Notes under the pieces: model-generated | What the model was told of the DNA's origin: nothing | The model's input: the letters and a program-made list of their open reading frames with translations, nothing else | Databases searched by the model: none | From: Acetofilamentum sp. | GTDB lineage: Bacteria; Bacteroidota; Bacteroidia; Bacteroidales; JAADGE01 | Length of the DNA stretch: 13,342 nucleotides | Assembly: GCA_020720705.1 (NCBI GenBank) | Contig: DYOJ01000037.1 | Span: 1-13,342 of the forward strand | Reading direction: 5' to 3' | Shown here: in pieces, positions 1 to 6,978 of the stretch | How positions within the stretch are numbered: the first letter of the stretch is position 1 | Layout: the number at the start of each line of letters is the position of its first letter | Program-made: the position numbers and the translations under genes

Positions 1-1244
1 TAAACACTCGACATGGCTGTAACGGGGTCTGATTTTGCTGCTTTTCGTGCCGGCAATATTCCTGAAAATACGCCTATTAAGACTGATAAAGTAATGCCGG
101 AAATCACATTTGCCTGACTCATTTGAAAACTCATATCAGTATTTGCATCTAAGGTTGTAACCAGTGCGTACACAACAGAAAGTCCGATAAAACCGCCGAT
201 TAATGAAAGTATTACGGATTCGAATAAAAATTGCATCAAAATAAACCATCGTTTTGCGCCGAGTGCTTTTTGGATACCGATAATACGAGTTTGTTCTTTG
301 ACTGACACATACATAATGTTCGCAATACCGAACCCGCCGACAAGAATTGAAAACCCGCCAATAAAAATTCCGACTATATCAACCATTATGAAAATTCCTT
401 TGAAACCTTCTGCTATGAGGCTGGCTTGGTTCAATGCAAAATCGTCTTCTTGGGTTGGTTTCAAACGCCGATGTGCCCGCATGAGGGCTTGTAATTCAGC
501 CTTTAATTCTTCTGCGGATATTCTCGGTCGCGGTTCTGCCAAAATTAACGGACCTGCTTCCTGACTTTTAATATTTACGATGCGCCTGATAAACATTACG
601 GGCAATAAAATAGTGTTATCCGGAGTCATGCCAAACATATCTTCGCCTTCTTTGGCGAAAATTCCGACAACCGTAACTTTTTTTCCGTCCACGCTGATTG
701 TTTTTCCGATAGGATATTCTCCTTGAAAAAGCTCTTCGGCAATGGTATTTCCGAGTAAGGCAACGTTTCGACCGCTTTTTGCTTCAAATTCGGTAAAATA
801 TCTCCCTTGCTCGAGTTCAAAATCCTTAATTTTGGAATAGTCGTATTCTATGCCGTTTAAGCGTATATCGCTTGCAATATTTTTTCTGTATTTAGCTGTC
901 TTTGAGGCAAATACCATGAAACTAAATGCCTCTCCGGTTTTGGAATTTTGGCGCAGATAGTCGGCATCGTCAAGTGAGGGGAGCGGACGTTTCAGATAGT
1001 CCCACCAGCGGTATTCACCGCCAAATTGCCAGGGCCATTTTTGAACATAAATTACATTGTCTCCCAAACTTCCGATGCTTTCTTTTATGGAACGCTCTAA
1101 GGAACCGATTATCGTAAATACGGTTATCATGGCAAAAATGCCGATTGTAATTCCGAATAATGATAAAAACGAACGCAACTTATTTGACCACAATGAATTA
1201 AGCGCGTGTGCAAAACTTTCTTTTAACAAAAACAGAACCAACAT
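1..1244 (-). CDS. MacB/FtsX-type ABC transporter permease (3' end cut by window edge)
   Basis: This open frame runs leftwards from an ATG at 1244 to the window edge without a stop and gives 414 codons plus two bases. The layout is that of MacB-like permeases: a cytoplasmic N-terminus with the family's NKLRSFLSLFGITIGI segment leading into TM1 (about residues 25-48), a large extracytoplasmic domain (about 50-285), then three TM segments (about 287-313, 337-362, 380-398). Between TM2 and TM3 lies the coupling stretch KEQTRIIGIQKALGAKRW (316-333) that contacts the ATPase in this family. The end reads ARKAAKSDPVTAM (399-411), the usual C-terminal signature, so only one or a few residues are missing. 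A stop at 1281-1283 lies just upstream in frame, so the ATG is the best start. Members export peptides, lipoproteins or drugs with a separate ATPase and often a periplasmic adaptor; neither partner is in the window and the substrate cannot be told. Confidence 0.9.
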   Translation of the reverse strand, partial: MLVLFLLKESFAHALNSLWSNKLRSFLSLFGITIGIFAMITVFTIIGSLERSIKESIGSLGDNVIYVQKWPWQFGGEYRWWDYLKRPLPSLDDADYLRQNSKTGEAFSFMVFASKTAKYRKNIASDIRLNGIEYDYSKIKDFELEQGRYFTEFEAKSGRNVALLGNTIAEELFQGEYPIGKTISVDGKKVTVVGIFAKEGEDMFGMTPDNTILLPVMFIRRIVNIKSQEAGPLILAEPRPRISAEELKAELQALMRAHRRLKPTQEDDFALNQASLIAEGFKGIFIMVDIVGIFIGGFSILVGGFGIANIMYVSVKEQTRIIGIQKALGAKRWFILMQFLFESVILSLIGGFIGLSVVYALVTTLDANTDMSFQMSQANVISGITLSVLIGVFSGILPARKAAKSDPVTAMSSV

Positions 1245-1497
1245 CCGATTAATTTTCAACAAAATTACGGAAATATCCGGTTAAACAATGAAATATTGTG
1301 TCCAATACTGAAAAGTCGAATAGATTTTTATCGAAAATCAATTGTATCGTTCTTCCGGTTAATCGTTTGTGAAATTTTTTTGTAAGAAGTTGATTTTACA
1401 ATATGTTGATTTTACTATACGTAATACGTAATAATTTGAACCTGTCATTTTTAAAAAATTATCACAGTATTTTTTTTCAAATTAACACATTTTTAAC
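1245..1497. other. AT-rich spacer between nitroreductase and permease genes
   Basis: No gene of believable composition is present in these 253 bases. Reading on the minus strand I find no full TAnnTTTG promoter box ahead of the permease (the closest is TTAATTTG just after the nitroreductase stop) and no clear intrinsic terminator. A small symmetric motif, TACGTAATACGTA, lies near 1418-1430. The permease could be co-transcribed with the nitroreductase or have its own promoter of unrecognised type. Confidence 0.4.
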
Positions 1498-2241
1498 TTA
1501 ACTATTGAACCCTTGCTCTCTGAAAACACGCAAAAGAACTTCTGAAAATTGTTTGTTCACCGCTGTTGTATAGCGTTTTCGGGTGAAAACTTGTGCTAAA
1601 TTTTCCGTTCCGTTTTCTGCAATGATATTTTTTGAAAAATCGCTGTTTTCCGTTTCGTCGTATAACTTATTGATAGTCAGCGTGTCAAAATCAGTGTAAG
1701 ATTCGTAATGAACGACAGCTTCAATCGGTAATCGCGGCGTTAAGTTTGGTTGCTCATCCGGATAGCCGACCACAAGGGTTGTAACCGGAACCACGCCTTT
1801 GGGCAAGTTAAGCACCTGAATAATTTTATCCGCAGTATAATTTGTTGTTCCTAAATAACAGATTCCCAAACCGTTGGCTTCAGCTTCGAGAGCCGCATTT
1901 TGCGAGGCAAGTGTGGCATCAATCGTAGCAGTGTAGAGCCATAACAAATTGTCGTAACCCGGTTCGGCGTTTCGGGCTTCACACCATTTTGAAAATCTGT
2001 TGATATCTGCACAAAAAGTCAGCAACACAGGTGCTTGCATTACCATCGGTTGGTTAAAATGCAGGGGTGCCAATTTCGCTTTCATGTCAGCGTTTTGTGT
2101 AACTATAATACTGTAAACTTGCATATTACCGGTGTTCGATGCACGTGTTGCCGCCAGCAAGATGTTCTCCAAAACTTCGGTCGGTATCGGTATTGATTTA
2201 TATTTTCTGATGCTTCGATGGCTGAATATTGTATTACTCAT
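1498..2241 (-). CDS. NfsA/FRP-type FMN-dependent NAD(P)H nitroreductase
   Basis: This 247-residue protein belongs to the nitroreductase superfamily, closest by eye to the oxygen-insensitive NfsA / flavin reductase P / NfrA branch. These are cytoplasmic FMN homodimers that use NAD(P)H for two-electron reduction of nitroaromatics, quinones or flavins. Visible marks are HRSIRKY at residues 8-14 (FMN phosphate site), ASNTGNMQ at 34-41, the segment ARNAEPGYDNLLWLY (89-103), and QNAALEAEANGLGICYLG (114-131), followed by a C-terminal region with GTENLAQVF (about 210-218) and RYT, typical of the NfsA group. Length is normal for the group and nothing is missing. It is transcribed away from the nuo operon and lies 253 bases upstream of the permease gene on the same strand. 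The natural substrate is not known; a role in quinone or flavin redox balance is inference from family only. Confidence 0.88.
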   Translation of the reverse strand: MSNTIFSHRSIRKYKSIPIPTEVLENILLAATRASNTGNMQVYSIIVTQNADMKAKLAPLHFNQPMVMQAPVLLTFCADINRFSKWCEARNAEPGYDNLLWLYTATIDATLASQNAALEAEANGLGICYLGTTNYTADKIIQVLNLPKGVVPVTTLVVGYPDEQPNLTPRLPIEAVVHYESYTDFDTLTINKLYDETENSDFSKNIIAENGTENLAQVFTRKRYTTAVNKQFSEVLLRVFREQGFNS

Positions 2242-2266
2242 AATTTGATTTCTAAAAATTTGATGA

Positions 2267-2274
2267 CAAATGTA
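2267..2274 (-). promoter_or_regulatory. Possible -7 box of the nitroreductase promoter
   Basis: On the minus strand the bases read TACATTTG, a full match to the Bacteroidota -7 consensus TAnnTTTG, 25 bases upstream of the nitroreductase ATG. A TTTG at the -33 position is not found at the expected 17-21 base spacing, so the promoter is only half supported. The match could occur by chance in such AT-rich DNA. Confidence 0.4.
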
Positions 2275-2453
2275 GAATTTTGGATTAAATTTGTCAGCAT
2301 ATTTAATTTGATTTATACTGATTTTTTTTTTGTACTTGTTTTCTTTAATTAAAAATAATTGATAAACAATATATTATGAGAATGTTATTGTTGAGGAGTG
2401 ATTTTTTAGTTACCTGTTTTTTTTAAAATATCTTTTATAACATATCTATTTTT

Positions 2454-2484
2454 TTTGATAATTAAATCTGAACATTTAGCTTTG
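2454..2484 (+). promoter_or_regulatory. Bacteroidota-type promoter of the nuo operon
   Basis: TTTG at 2454-2457 (-33 box) is followed after exactly 19 bases by TAGCTTTG at 2477-2484 (-7 box, consensus TAnnTTTG). Both elements and the spacing match the sigma-ABfr promoter pattern of Bacteroidota. Transcription would start around 2490, leaving a leader of roughly 60 bases before the nuoA ATG at 2551. No other site in the 309-base spacer matches this well on the plus strand. Confidence 0.75.
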
Positions 2485-2550
2485 CAATCGAAAAAATACA
2501 TCGTATTTGTATTTAAGTTATTGAATTATTGAGATTTAACTATATTCAAA

Positions 2551-2901
2551 ATGAATGGTGAATCGTTAATCGTATTTTTTATAACTTCGCTGGTTTTGGT
2601 AGGCGGAGCTATTGTTTTTTCGAATTACATTGCGCCAAAATCGTTCAACAAACAAAAAATTGAACCCTACGAGTGTGGTATCCCGACTACGGGTATCTCG
2701 TGGCTTCAGTTCAATGTCGGTTACTATTTGTTTGCAATTTTGTTTTTGATATTCGATGTCGAAACCGTGTTTTTGTTTCCATGGGCAGTTGTCATGAAAC
2801 AGGTCGGTTTGGTCGGTATGATTGAAATTTTAATCTTCTTCGTAATTCTGGTTTTCGGGCTGGCGTACGCGTGGAAAAAACATGCTTTGGTATGGGAATA
2901 A
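2551..2901 (+). CDS. nuoA: NADH-quinone oxidoreductase subunit A
   Basis: This small membrane subunit of complex I packs against NuoH and NuoJ at the junction of the peripheral and membrane arms. At 116 residues it has the normal length. Three TM segments are visible (about 5-24, 57-77, 88-108). The conserved cytoplasmic loop after TM1 carries KIEPYECG (36-43), whose cysteine is part of the family's mobile loop near the quinone site. TM2 ends in FDVET (68-72), the acidic signature of the family. It is the first gene of the operon, about 65 bases after the predicted promoter. Its last ten bases overlap the start of nuoB. No Shine-Dalgarno site is seen, as usual in Bacteroidota. Confidence 0.97.
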   Translation: MNGESLIVFFITSLVLVGGAIVFSNYIAPKSFNKQKIEPYECGIPTTGISWLQFNVGYYLFAILFLIFDVETVFLFPWAVVMKQVGLVGMIEILIFFVILVFGLAYAWKKHALVWE

Positions 2902-3476
2902 ATCTTAAATCCATAAAACACGAAGAGTTCAAAGATAACGAATCTTTGGATCTTATGATGCTTGAAAATCAAGGCATCTTCTTTTCAACAATTGATAAAT
3001 TGGTGAATTGGGGCAGGTCTAATTCCATTTGGCCTCTGACCTTTGCAACAAGCTGTTGCGGAATTGAAATGATGGCAACAGGTGCTGCACGCCACGATTT
3101 TTCACGCTTCGGAATGGAAGTTTATCGCGCCACGCCTCGCCAAGCAGATGTGATTGTTGTTGCCGGAACTATCGTAAATAAAATGGCGCCGGTTTTGAAA
3201 CGTTTGTATGACCAAATGGCTGACCCAAAGTATGTTATAGCAATGGGAGCTTGCGCAATTTCCGGCGGACCGTTTTATTACAATACGTACCATGTTGTAC
3301 GCGGAGTCGAGCATGTCATTCCGGTTGATGTGTACATACCCGGCTGTCCGCCCCGCCCCGAAGCCCTGCTTTACGGCTTCATGCAATTGCAACGCAAAAT
3401 GCGCACGCAAACCCTCAAAAACGGCTACAAACGTATTGATGCCGCTGATTATGATGTTGAAAATCCGATAAAATAA
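2892..3476 (+). CDS. nuoB: NADH-quinone oxidoreductase subunit B (cluster N2)
   Basis: NuoB carries the terminal 4Fe-4S cluster N2, which hands electrons to quinone in the cavity shared with NuoD and NuoH. From the ATG at 2892 the protein has 194 residues. The four N2 ligands are visible: the adjacent pair Cys55-Cys56 in SCCGIEMM, Cys121 in MGACAISGG and Cys152 in PGCPPRPEALL. A GTG at 2871 in the same frame would add seven residues (MEKTCFG), but that stretch lies under the conserved NuoA C-terminus. The ATG gives a compact ten-base overlap with nuoA, so I prefer it. The loop RFGMEVYRATPRQAD (72-86) is the usual quinone-side segment. All key residues are present. Confidence 0.96.
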   Translation: MGINLKSIKHEEFKDNESLDLMMLENQGIFFSTIDKLVNWGRSNSIWPLTFATSCCGIEMMATGAARHDFSRFGMEVYRATPRQADVIVVAGTIVNKMAPVLKRLYDQMADPKYVIAMGACAISGGPFYYNTYHVVRGVEHVIPVDVYIPGCPPRPEALLYGFMQLQRKMRTQTLKNGYKRIDAADYDVENPIK

Positions 3477-3481
3477 TTACA

Positions 3482-3937
3482 ATGACAAACGAAGAATTAA
3501 GAAAAAAAATATCGGAAATTGTGCCGCAAGCTGTCATAGAAGAACAACAATATCTCACAGTAAGTGTTGAGCCTAAATATTTTATGACATTAATGCCTAA
3601 ATTGAAATCGGATTCCGACTTAGCTTTGGACTACATGTTTAACGTAAGCGGTGTGGACTACGGCGATGCGCTCGGCGTCAGCTATTTTTTAACTTCCACA
3701 AAATACGGACATACGATTCTCGTGAAGCAAAAAACATCAGACCGAACAAAACCGGAACTCGAAACCGTTTGCCATATCTGGAAAACAGCAGAATTCCACG
3801 AACGAGAAATATTTGATTTATACGGTATTACGTTCAAAAACCATCCGGACATGCGAAGAATTTTTCTCGAAGACGATTGGAACGGACACCCCTTACGCAA
3901 AGATTATGTGGACGAAGTAAATATGATTCTTCGATAA
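3482..3937 (+). CDS. nuoC: NADH-quinone oxidoreductase subunit C (30 kDa)
   Basis: This subunit of the Q module braces NuoD and NuoI and has no cofactor. The family signature is clear near the C-terminus: EFHEREIFDLYGI at residues 104-116, then HPDMRRIFLEDDWNGHPL (121-138) and RKDY. At 151 residues it is at the short end for a stand-alone NuoC. In some Bacteroidota and in E. coli NuoC is fused to NuoD; here it ends with its own stop and is separated from nuoD by a 160-base repeat-rich spacer. The ATG lies five bases after the nuoB stop, which suggests tight coupling to the genes before it. Confidence 0.95.
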   Translation: MTNEELRKKISEIVPQAVIEEQQYLTVSVEPKYFMTLMPKLKSDSDLALDYMFNVSGVDYGDALGVSYFLTSTKYGHTILVKQKTSDRTKPELETVCHIWKTAEFHEREIFDLYGITFKNHPDMRRIFLEDDWNGHPLRKDYVDEVNMILR

Positions 3938-4097
3938 TTAGTTGATTAGTAGATTTGTTAGTGTGTTGATGTGTTAATTTGTTGCTTAAATGTTTTTTAA
4001 ACAGTAAACAGATAACAGTAAACACATAAACAGTTAAACAACAAACAAATAAACAGTTAAACAGCAAAATTCGTCCGGAACGCAAAATATAAGTAGT
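3938..4097 (+). repeat. Strand-asymmetric repeat spacer between nuoC and nuoD
   Basis: The 160-base spacer switches abruptly in composition. About 3938-3998 is G/T-rich with almost no C, and about 3999-4068 is A/C-rich with few G. The A/C half has degenerate tandem repeats: AACAGTAAACA at 4000-4010 and 4014-4024 (period 14), and ATAAACAGTTAAACA at 4026-4040 and 4049-4063 (period 23). The halves are partly complementary: ATGTGTT at 3969-3975 pairs with AACACAT at 4021-4027, and TGTTT at 3991-3995 pairs with AAACA at 3999-4003. A long, weak, AU-rich hairpin in the transcript is therefore possible. A role in mRNA processing or stability between nuoC and nuoD is inference. Confidence 0.7.
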
Positions 4098-5234
4098 ATG
4101 TCAGAAAATCAAATTGTTACACCGCCGAAAGATATAGACCTTGATTATCAAGATTATGTGATAAATATGGGACCGCAACACCCTTCTACTCACGGTGTTA
4201 TGCGGTTTTTACTCACCTTGAAAGGCGAAACTGTGGACAATGTGCAACCGCATTGCGGATACATCCATCGAGGCATCGAAAAAATGACCGAACGACTGAC
4301 GTATCCCCAAATCGTGCATTTAACCGATAGGTTAGACTATCTTTCGGCGCATATCAACAACGAAGCTGTTTGTTTATGTGTTGAAAATGCCTTGCAAATT
4401 GAAGTACCCGAACGTGTAAAATATATCCGCACCATAATTGATGAGTTGAATCGTATTGCCTCACACCAGTTGTGGTGGGCGGCTTTCGGAATGGATATGG
4501 GCGCACTTACAACATTTTTCTATGGTTTGCGAGACCGCGAATATATTCTTGATATCTTTGAAGAAACCACCGGCGGACGTTTAATCCAAAGTTACAACAC
4601 CCCCGGCGGATTGATGAATGATTTACACAAAGATTTTCAAACAAAAGTTAAGAAATTTATCAAAGATTTCAGAAAAGTTTTGCCCGAATACGACCGTTTG
4701 CTGACAGGCAACGTCATTTTTACCGAGCGAAGCAAGGGAATAGGCTATATCTCCAAAGAAGATGCTATCTCTTATGGTGTTACAGGTCCCTCAGGGCGCG
4801 GCTCCGGGTTTGCCTGCGATGTGCGAAAAATTGCACCATACAGTGCTTACGATAAAGTTCAGTTCAAAGAAGCACTTTATACCGAAGGAGATACCTTTGC
4901 CCGATACAAAGTACGCATGGACGAAATGTGGGAATCCATGAATATTATTGAACAACTGATAGATAACATACCGCAAGGTGATTATGCCGCTAAAATGAAA
5001 GCTGTCATAAAATTACCAGTCGGAGAATATTATCAACGTGTGGAAGCAGCACGAGGCGAATTTGGAGTGCACATTATCAGCGACGGCAATAAAAATCCGT
5101 ATCGCTTAAAATTGCGTTCCCCTAATTTTTCAAACCTCAGTGCAATAAATGCGATGGCAAAGGGGCACAAAATTGCCGACTTGGTTGCCATAAGCGGCTC
5201 GTTAGACTTGGTTATCCCTGATTTGGACAGATAG
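4098..5234 (+). CDS. nuoD: NADH-quinone oxidoreductase subunit D (49 kDa)
   Basis: NuoD forms most of the quinone-binding chamber together with NuoB. The protein has 378 residues, the usual length for a separate NuoD. The N-terminal motif GPQHPSTHGVMRF (25-37) supplies the quinone-site histidine His32, and DRLDYLSAHINNEA (77-90) supplies the partner tyrosine Tyr81. Their 49-residue spacing equals that of the His38/Tyr87 pair in the Thermus subunit. Further family blocks are FFYGLRDRE, TGGRLIQSYNTPGG, TGPSGRGSGFACDVRK, EYYQRVEAARGEFGV and the end SGSLDLVIPDLDR. Like all NuoD proteins it is related to NiFe hydrogenase large subunits but lacks the C-terminal nickel cysteines. Because it sits after a 160-base repeat spacer, its translation is not coupled to nuoC. 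Confidence 0.97.
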   Translation: MSENQIVTPPKDIDLDYQDYVINMGPQHPSTHGVMRFLLTLKGETVDNVQPHCGYIHRGIEKMTERLTYPQIVHLTDRLDYLSAHINNEAVCLCVENALQIEVPERVKYIRTIIDELNRIASHQLWWAAFGMDMGALTTFFYGLRDREYILDIFEETTGGRLIQSYNTPGGLMNDLHKDFQTKVKKFIKDFRKVLPEYDRLLTGNVIFTERSKGIGYISKEDAISYGVTGPSGRGSGFACDVRKIAPYSAYDKVQFKEALYTEGDTFARYKVRMDEMWESMNIIEQLIDNIPQGDYAAKMKAVIKLPVGEYYQRVEAARGEFGVHIISDGNKNPYRLKLRSPNFSNLSAINAMAKGHKIADLVAISGSLDLVIPDLDR

Positions 5235-5303
5235 GATTTATTGCCTTTGGGTTTGAAATATATAAATTTAAAAAATAGTTTGAACCGAATGTATTTTAAC
5301 TTG

Positions 5304-5352
5304 TAAGATGATGGTTTACTTTGTTTTATATCATCCATAATCAGTCATCTTA
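5304..5352 (+). repeat. Inverted repeat in the nuoD-nuoH spacer
   Basis: In the 160-base spacer between nuoD and nuoH, TAAGATGA at 5304-5311 is matched by its exact complement TCATCTTA at 5345-5352. An alternative smaller stem is also possible, GATGAT at 5307-5312 with ATCATC at 5330-5335. There is no T-tract after the right arm, so it does not look like a terminator. It could be an mRNA stability element, a binding site or chance; I see no full TAnnTTTG promoter box in the spacer. Confidence 0.45.
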
Positions 5353-5394
5353 AATTTAATTTCATATTAAAATCATCACTCATAAATATAAACC

Positions 5395-6483
5395 ATGCCA
5401 TTCGATATTTACGATTTCAGTTCATTTACCGGTTGGATAGATGCTTCGCTACGGGCGGCAATGTCTCCGTTTTGGACAATTTTTACTGAATTTGTTCTGC
5501 TCGGCGTCGCGTTTTTAGCGTTTTATGCCGTAGTCGGTTTACTTTTGGTATATGCCGAGCGTAGAGTTTGCGCATTTATGCAATGCCGTGTCGGTCCGAA
5601 CCGAGTTGGTCCTTGGGGGTTGTTTCAAACTGTAGCCGATTTGATAAAATTGCTGTTCAAAGAGTTGATACATATCAAAAAAGCGGATAAAATTTTATTC
5701 AATCTTGCCCCGTTCATCGTTATTATTGCATCGTTTTTTGCACTTGCTGCCATCCCTTTTGCCAAAGGGTTACATGCCGTAGATTTGAACATCGGATTGT
5801 TTTACGTCATGGCGGTTTCATCTGTGGGGGTTGTGGGTATTTTGCTTGCCGGCTGGTCGAGTAACAGTAAATACTCACTTATCGGAGCAATGCGCAGCGG
5901 GGCACAAATTATCAGCTACGAATTGTCGGTAGGTCTTTCGTTACTTGTAATCGTGGTGTTGGCAGGAACTTTACAACTTTCCGAAATTGTTGAATTACAA
6001 CGAGATGGTTGGTTTTTGTTCAAAGGACATTTGCCTGCGGTGATTGCATTTATCATATTTTTAATTGCCAGTACGGCTGAAATCAATCGAGGACCGTTTG
6101 ACTTGGCGGAAGCGGAATCCGAGCTTACGGCAGGTTTTCATACCGAGTATTCGGGTATAAAGTTCGCCTTTTTCTTTTTGGCGGAATATATGAATATGTT
6201 TATTGTCGCGTCTATTGCAGCTACAGTGTTCTTGGGCGGTTGGATGCCTTTGCACATCGGTTCGTGGGACGGATTTAATCATATCATGGACTATATTCCT
6301 CCGTTTGTTTGGTATGCCGGTAAAACAGCTGTCATTATTTACATTATCATGTTGTTTAAGTGGACATTTCCGCGTTTGCGTATTGACCAATTACTTACTC
6401 TGGAATGGAAATATCTGTTGCCCATAAACTTATTCAATATTTTACTCATGGCATTTTTAGTTCTGATGGGCTGGCATTTTTAA
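5395..6483 (+). CDS. nuoH: NADH-quinone oxidoreductase subunit H
   Basis: NuoH is the membrane subunit that anchors the Q module and lines the quinone entry tunnel. At 362 residues it is of normal length, with about eight hydrophobic segments. The cytoplasmic loops carry the strongest signatures: AERRVCAFMQCRVGPNRVGP (54-73), ADLIKLLFKE (81-90), SLIGAMRSGAQIISYE (161-176), and AEINRGPFDLAEAESELTAG (228-247) followed by FHTEY, the acidic loop that couples quinone chemistry to pumping. RLRIDQL lies near the start of the last helix, as in relatives. The N-terminus has a short extra stretch (about 1-25) before TM1. It follows nuoD after a spacer with an inverted repeat and is followed after 21 bases by nuoI. 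Confidence 0.97.
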   Translation: MPFDIYDFSSFTGWIDASLRAAMSPFWTIFTEFVLLGVAFLAFYAVVGLLLVYAERRVCAFMQCRVGPNRVGPWGLFQTVADLIKLLFKELIHIKKADKILFNLAPFIVIIASFFALAAIPFAKGLHAVDLNIGLFYVMAVSSVGVVGILLAGWSSNSKYSLIGAMRSGAQIISYELSVGLSLLVIVVLAGTLQLSEIVELQRDGWFLFKGHLPAVIAFIIFLIASTAEINRGPFDLAEAESELTAGFHTEYSGIKFAFFFLAEYMNMFIVASIAATVFLGGWMPLHIGSWDGFNHIMDYIPPFVWYAGKTAVIIYIIMLFKWTFPRLRIDQLLTLEWKYLLPINLFNILLMAFLVLMGWHF

Positions 6484-6504
6484 TAAATATCTAATCGTAA
6501 AGTT

Positions 6505-6978
6505 ATGTTATTCAGTTATATAAAAGGAATTTTTAAAGGAGTAGGTACACTGTTCACAGGAATGGGAGTTACGACCTCCTACTTTTTCAGACCTTGGACA
6601 AAAGTTACTCAAAAATATCCCGAAAACAGAAAAGAACTCAAAATGGTTGAGGCTTTTAAAGGGGAAGTTACCATGCCGCACAACGCAAACAACGAACACA
6701 GTTGCACCGGTTGCGGTATTTGCGAAATCAATTGTCCGAACGGGTCTATCGAACTTGTTACCATGTTTTTGGTAAACGAAGACGGCAAAAAGAAAAAAGC
6801 AATTGATAAACATATCTATCATTTGGGGATGTGCTCAATGTGCGGCTTGTGTGTAAAAACATGTCCGTCAAATGCTTTGGCGTTCGGTAACGAATTTGAA
6901 CATGCTGTTTTTGACCGCACAAAACTTACAAAAGTTTTAAATAAAGAAGGTTCAACACTTAAAAAAGGAGTAGAATAA
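6505..6978 (+). CDS. nuoI: NADH-quinone oxidoreductase subunit I (2x 4Fe-4S)
   Basis: NuoI carries clusters N6a and N6b, which feed N2 in NuoB. Two ferredoxin-type motifs are present: Cys67, 70, 73 and 77 in CTGCGICEINCPN, and Cys110, 113, 116 and 120 in CSMCGLCVKTCPSNAL. The N-terminal stretch (about 1-35) is the amphipathic region that lies on NuoH and NuoA. The protein has 157 residues. A lysine-rich insert (KKKKAIDKH, 95-103) lies between the two motifs. With no NuoG, NuoE or NuoF encoded here, this subunit is the likely entry point for electrons and would dock the external donor. Its stop overlaps the nuoJ start by one base. Confidence 0.96.
   Translation: MLFSYIKGIFKGVGTLFTGMGVTTSYFFRPWTKVTQKYPENRKELKMVEAFKGEVTMPHNANNEHSCTGCGICEINCPNGSIELVTMFLVNEDGKKKKAIDKHIYHLGMCSMCGLCVKTCPSNALAFGNEFEHAVFDRTKLTKVLNKEGSTLKKGVE
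6966..6970 (+). promoter_or_regulatory. Shine-Dalgarno-like site before nuoJ
   Basis: AGGAG lies seven bases upstream of the nuoJ ATG, inside the last codons of nuoI. This is unusual here, since the other nuo genes have only A-rich leaders. Because the stop and start overlap as TAATG, ribosomes ending nuoI could restart directly. The match could also simply reflect the coding need for Lys-Gly-Val. Confidence 0.45.

Larger units (their letters stand above)
2242..2550. other. Divergent regulatory spacer between nitroreductase and nuo operon
   Basis: This 309-base stretch is very AT-rich, with runs of T around 2321-2331 and 2417-2424, and has no coding frame of note. It holds the start regions of two divergent transcripts: a good promoter match for nuoA near its right end and a weaker one for the nitroreductase near its left end. 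I see no clear operator palindrome. Confidence 0.6.

Noticed and set aside
298..1284. Several short open frames on both strands (for example 298-564 plus, 626-820 minus, 926-1117 plus)
   Set aside because: They lie under the minus-strand ABC permease, which has a continuous 414-codon frame with clear family motifs. Their products have no recognisable features.
1442..1467. Possible terminator hairpin after the nitroreductase (CTGT/ACAG arms)
   Set aside because: The stem has mismatches and is almost all A/T with no following T-tract in the right place on the minus strand.
2871..2891. GTG at 2871 as the nuoB start
   Set aside because: The seven extra residues come from the region that codes the conserved NuoA C-terminus. 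The ATG at 2892 gives a normal NuoB and a compact overlap.
3950..3957. TAGATTTG as an internal promoter box before nuoD
   Set aside because: It matches TAnnTTTG but there is no TTTG at a suitable distance upstream, and such boxes are expected by chance in this G/T-rich stretch.
4000..4063. CRISPR-like direct repeats
   Set aside because: The repeats are 11-15 bases with periods of 14 and 23, degenerate, and without unique spacers of constant length.
3834..4085. An 83-codon minus-strand open frame over the nuoC-nuoD spacer
   Set aside because: It begins in the low-complexity repeat and runs into the conserved nuoC end; the composition simply mirrors the A/C and G/T repeats.
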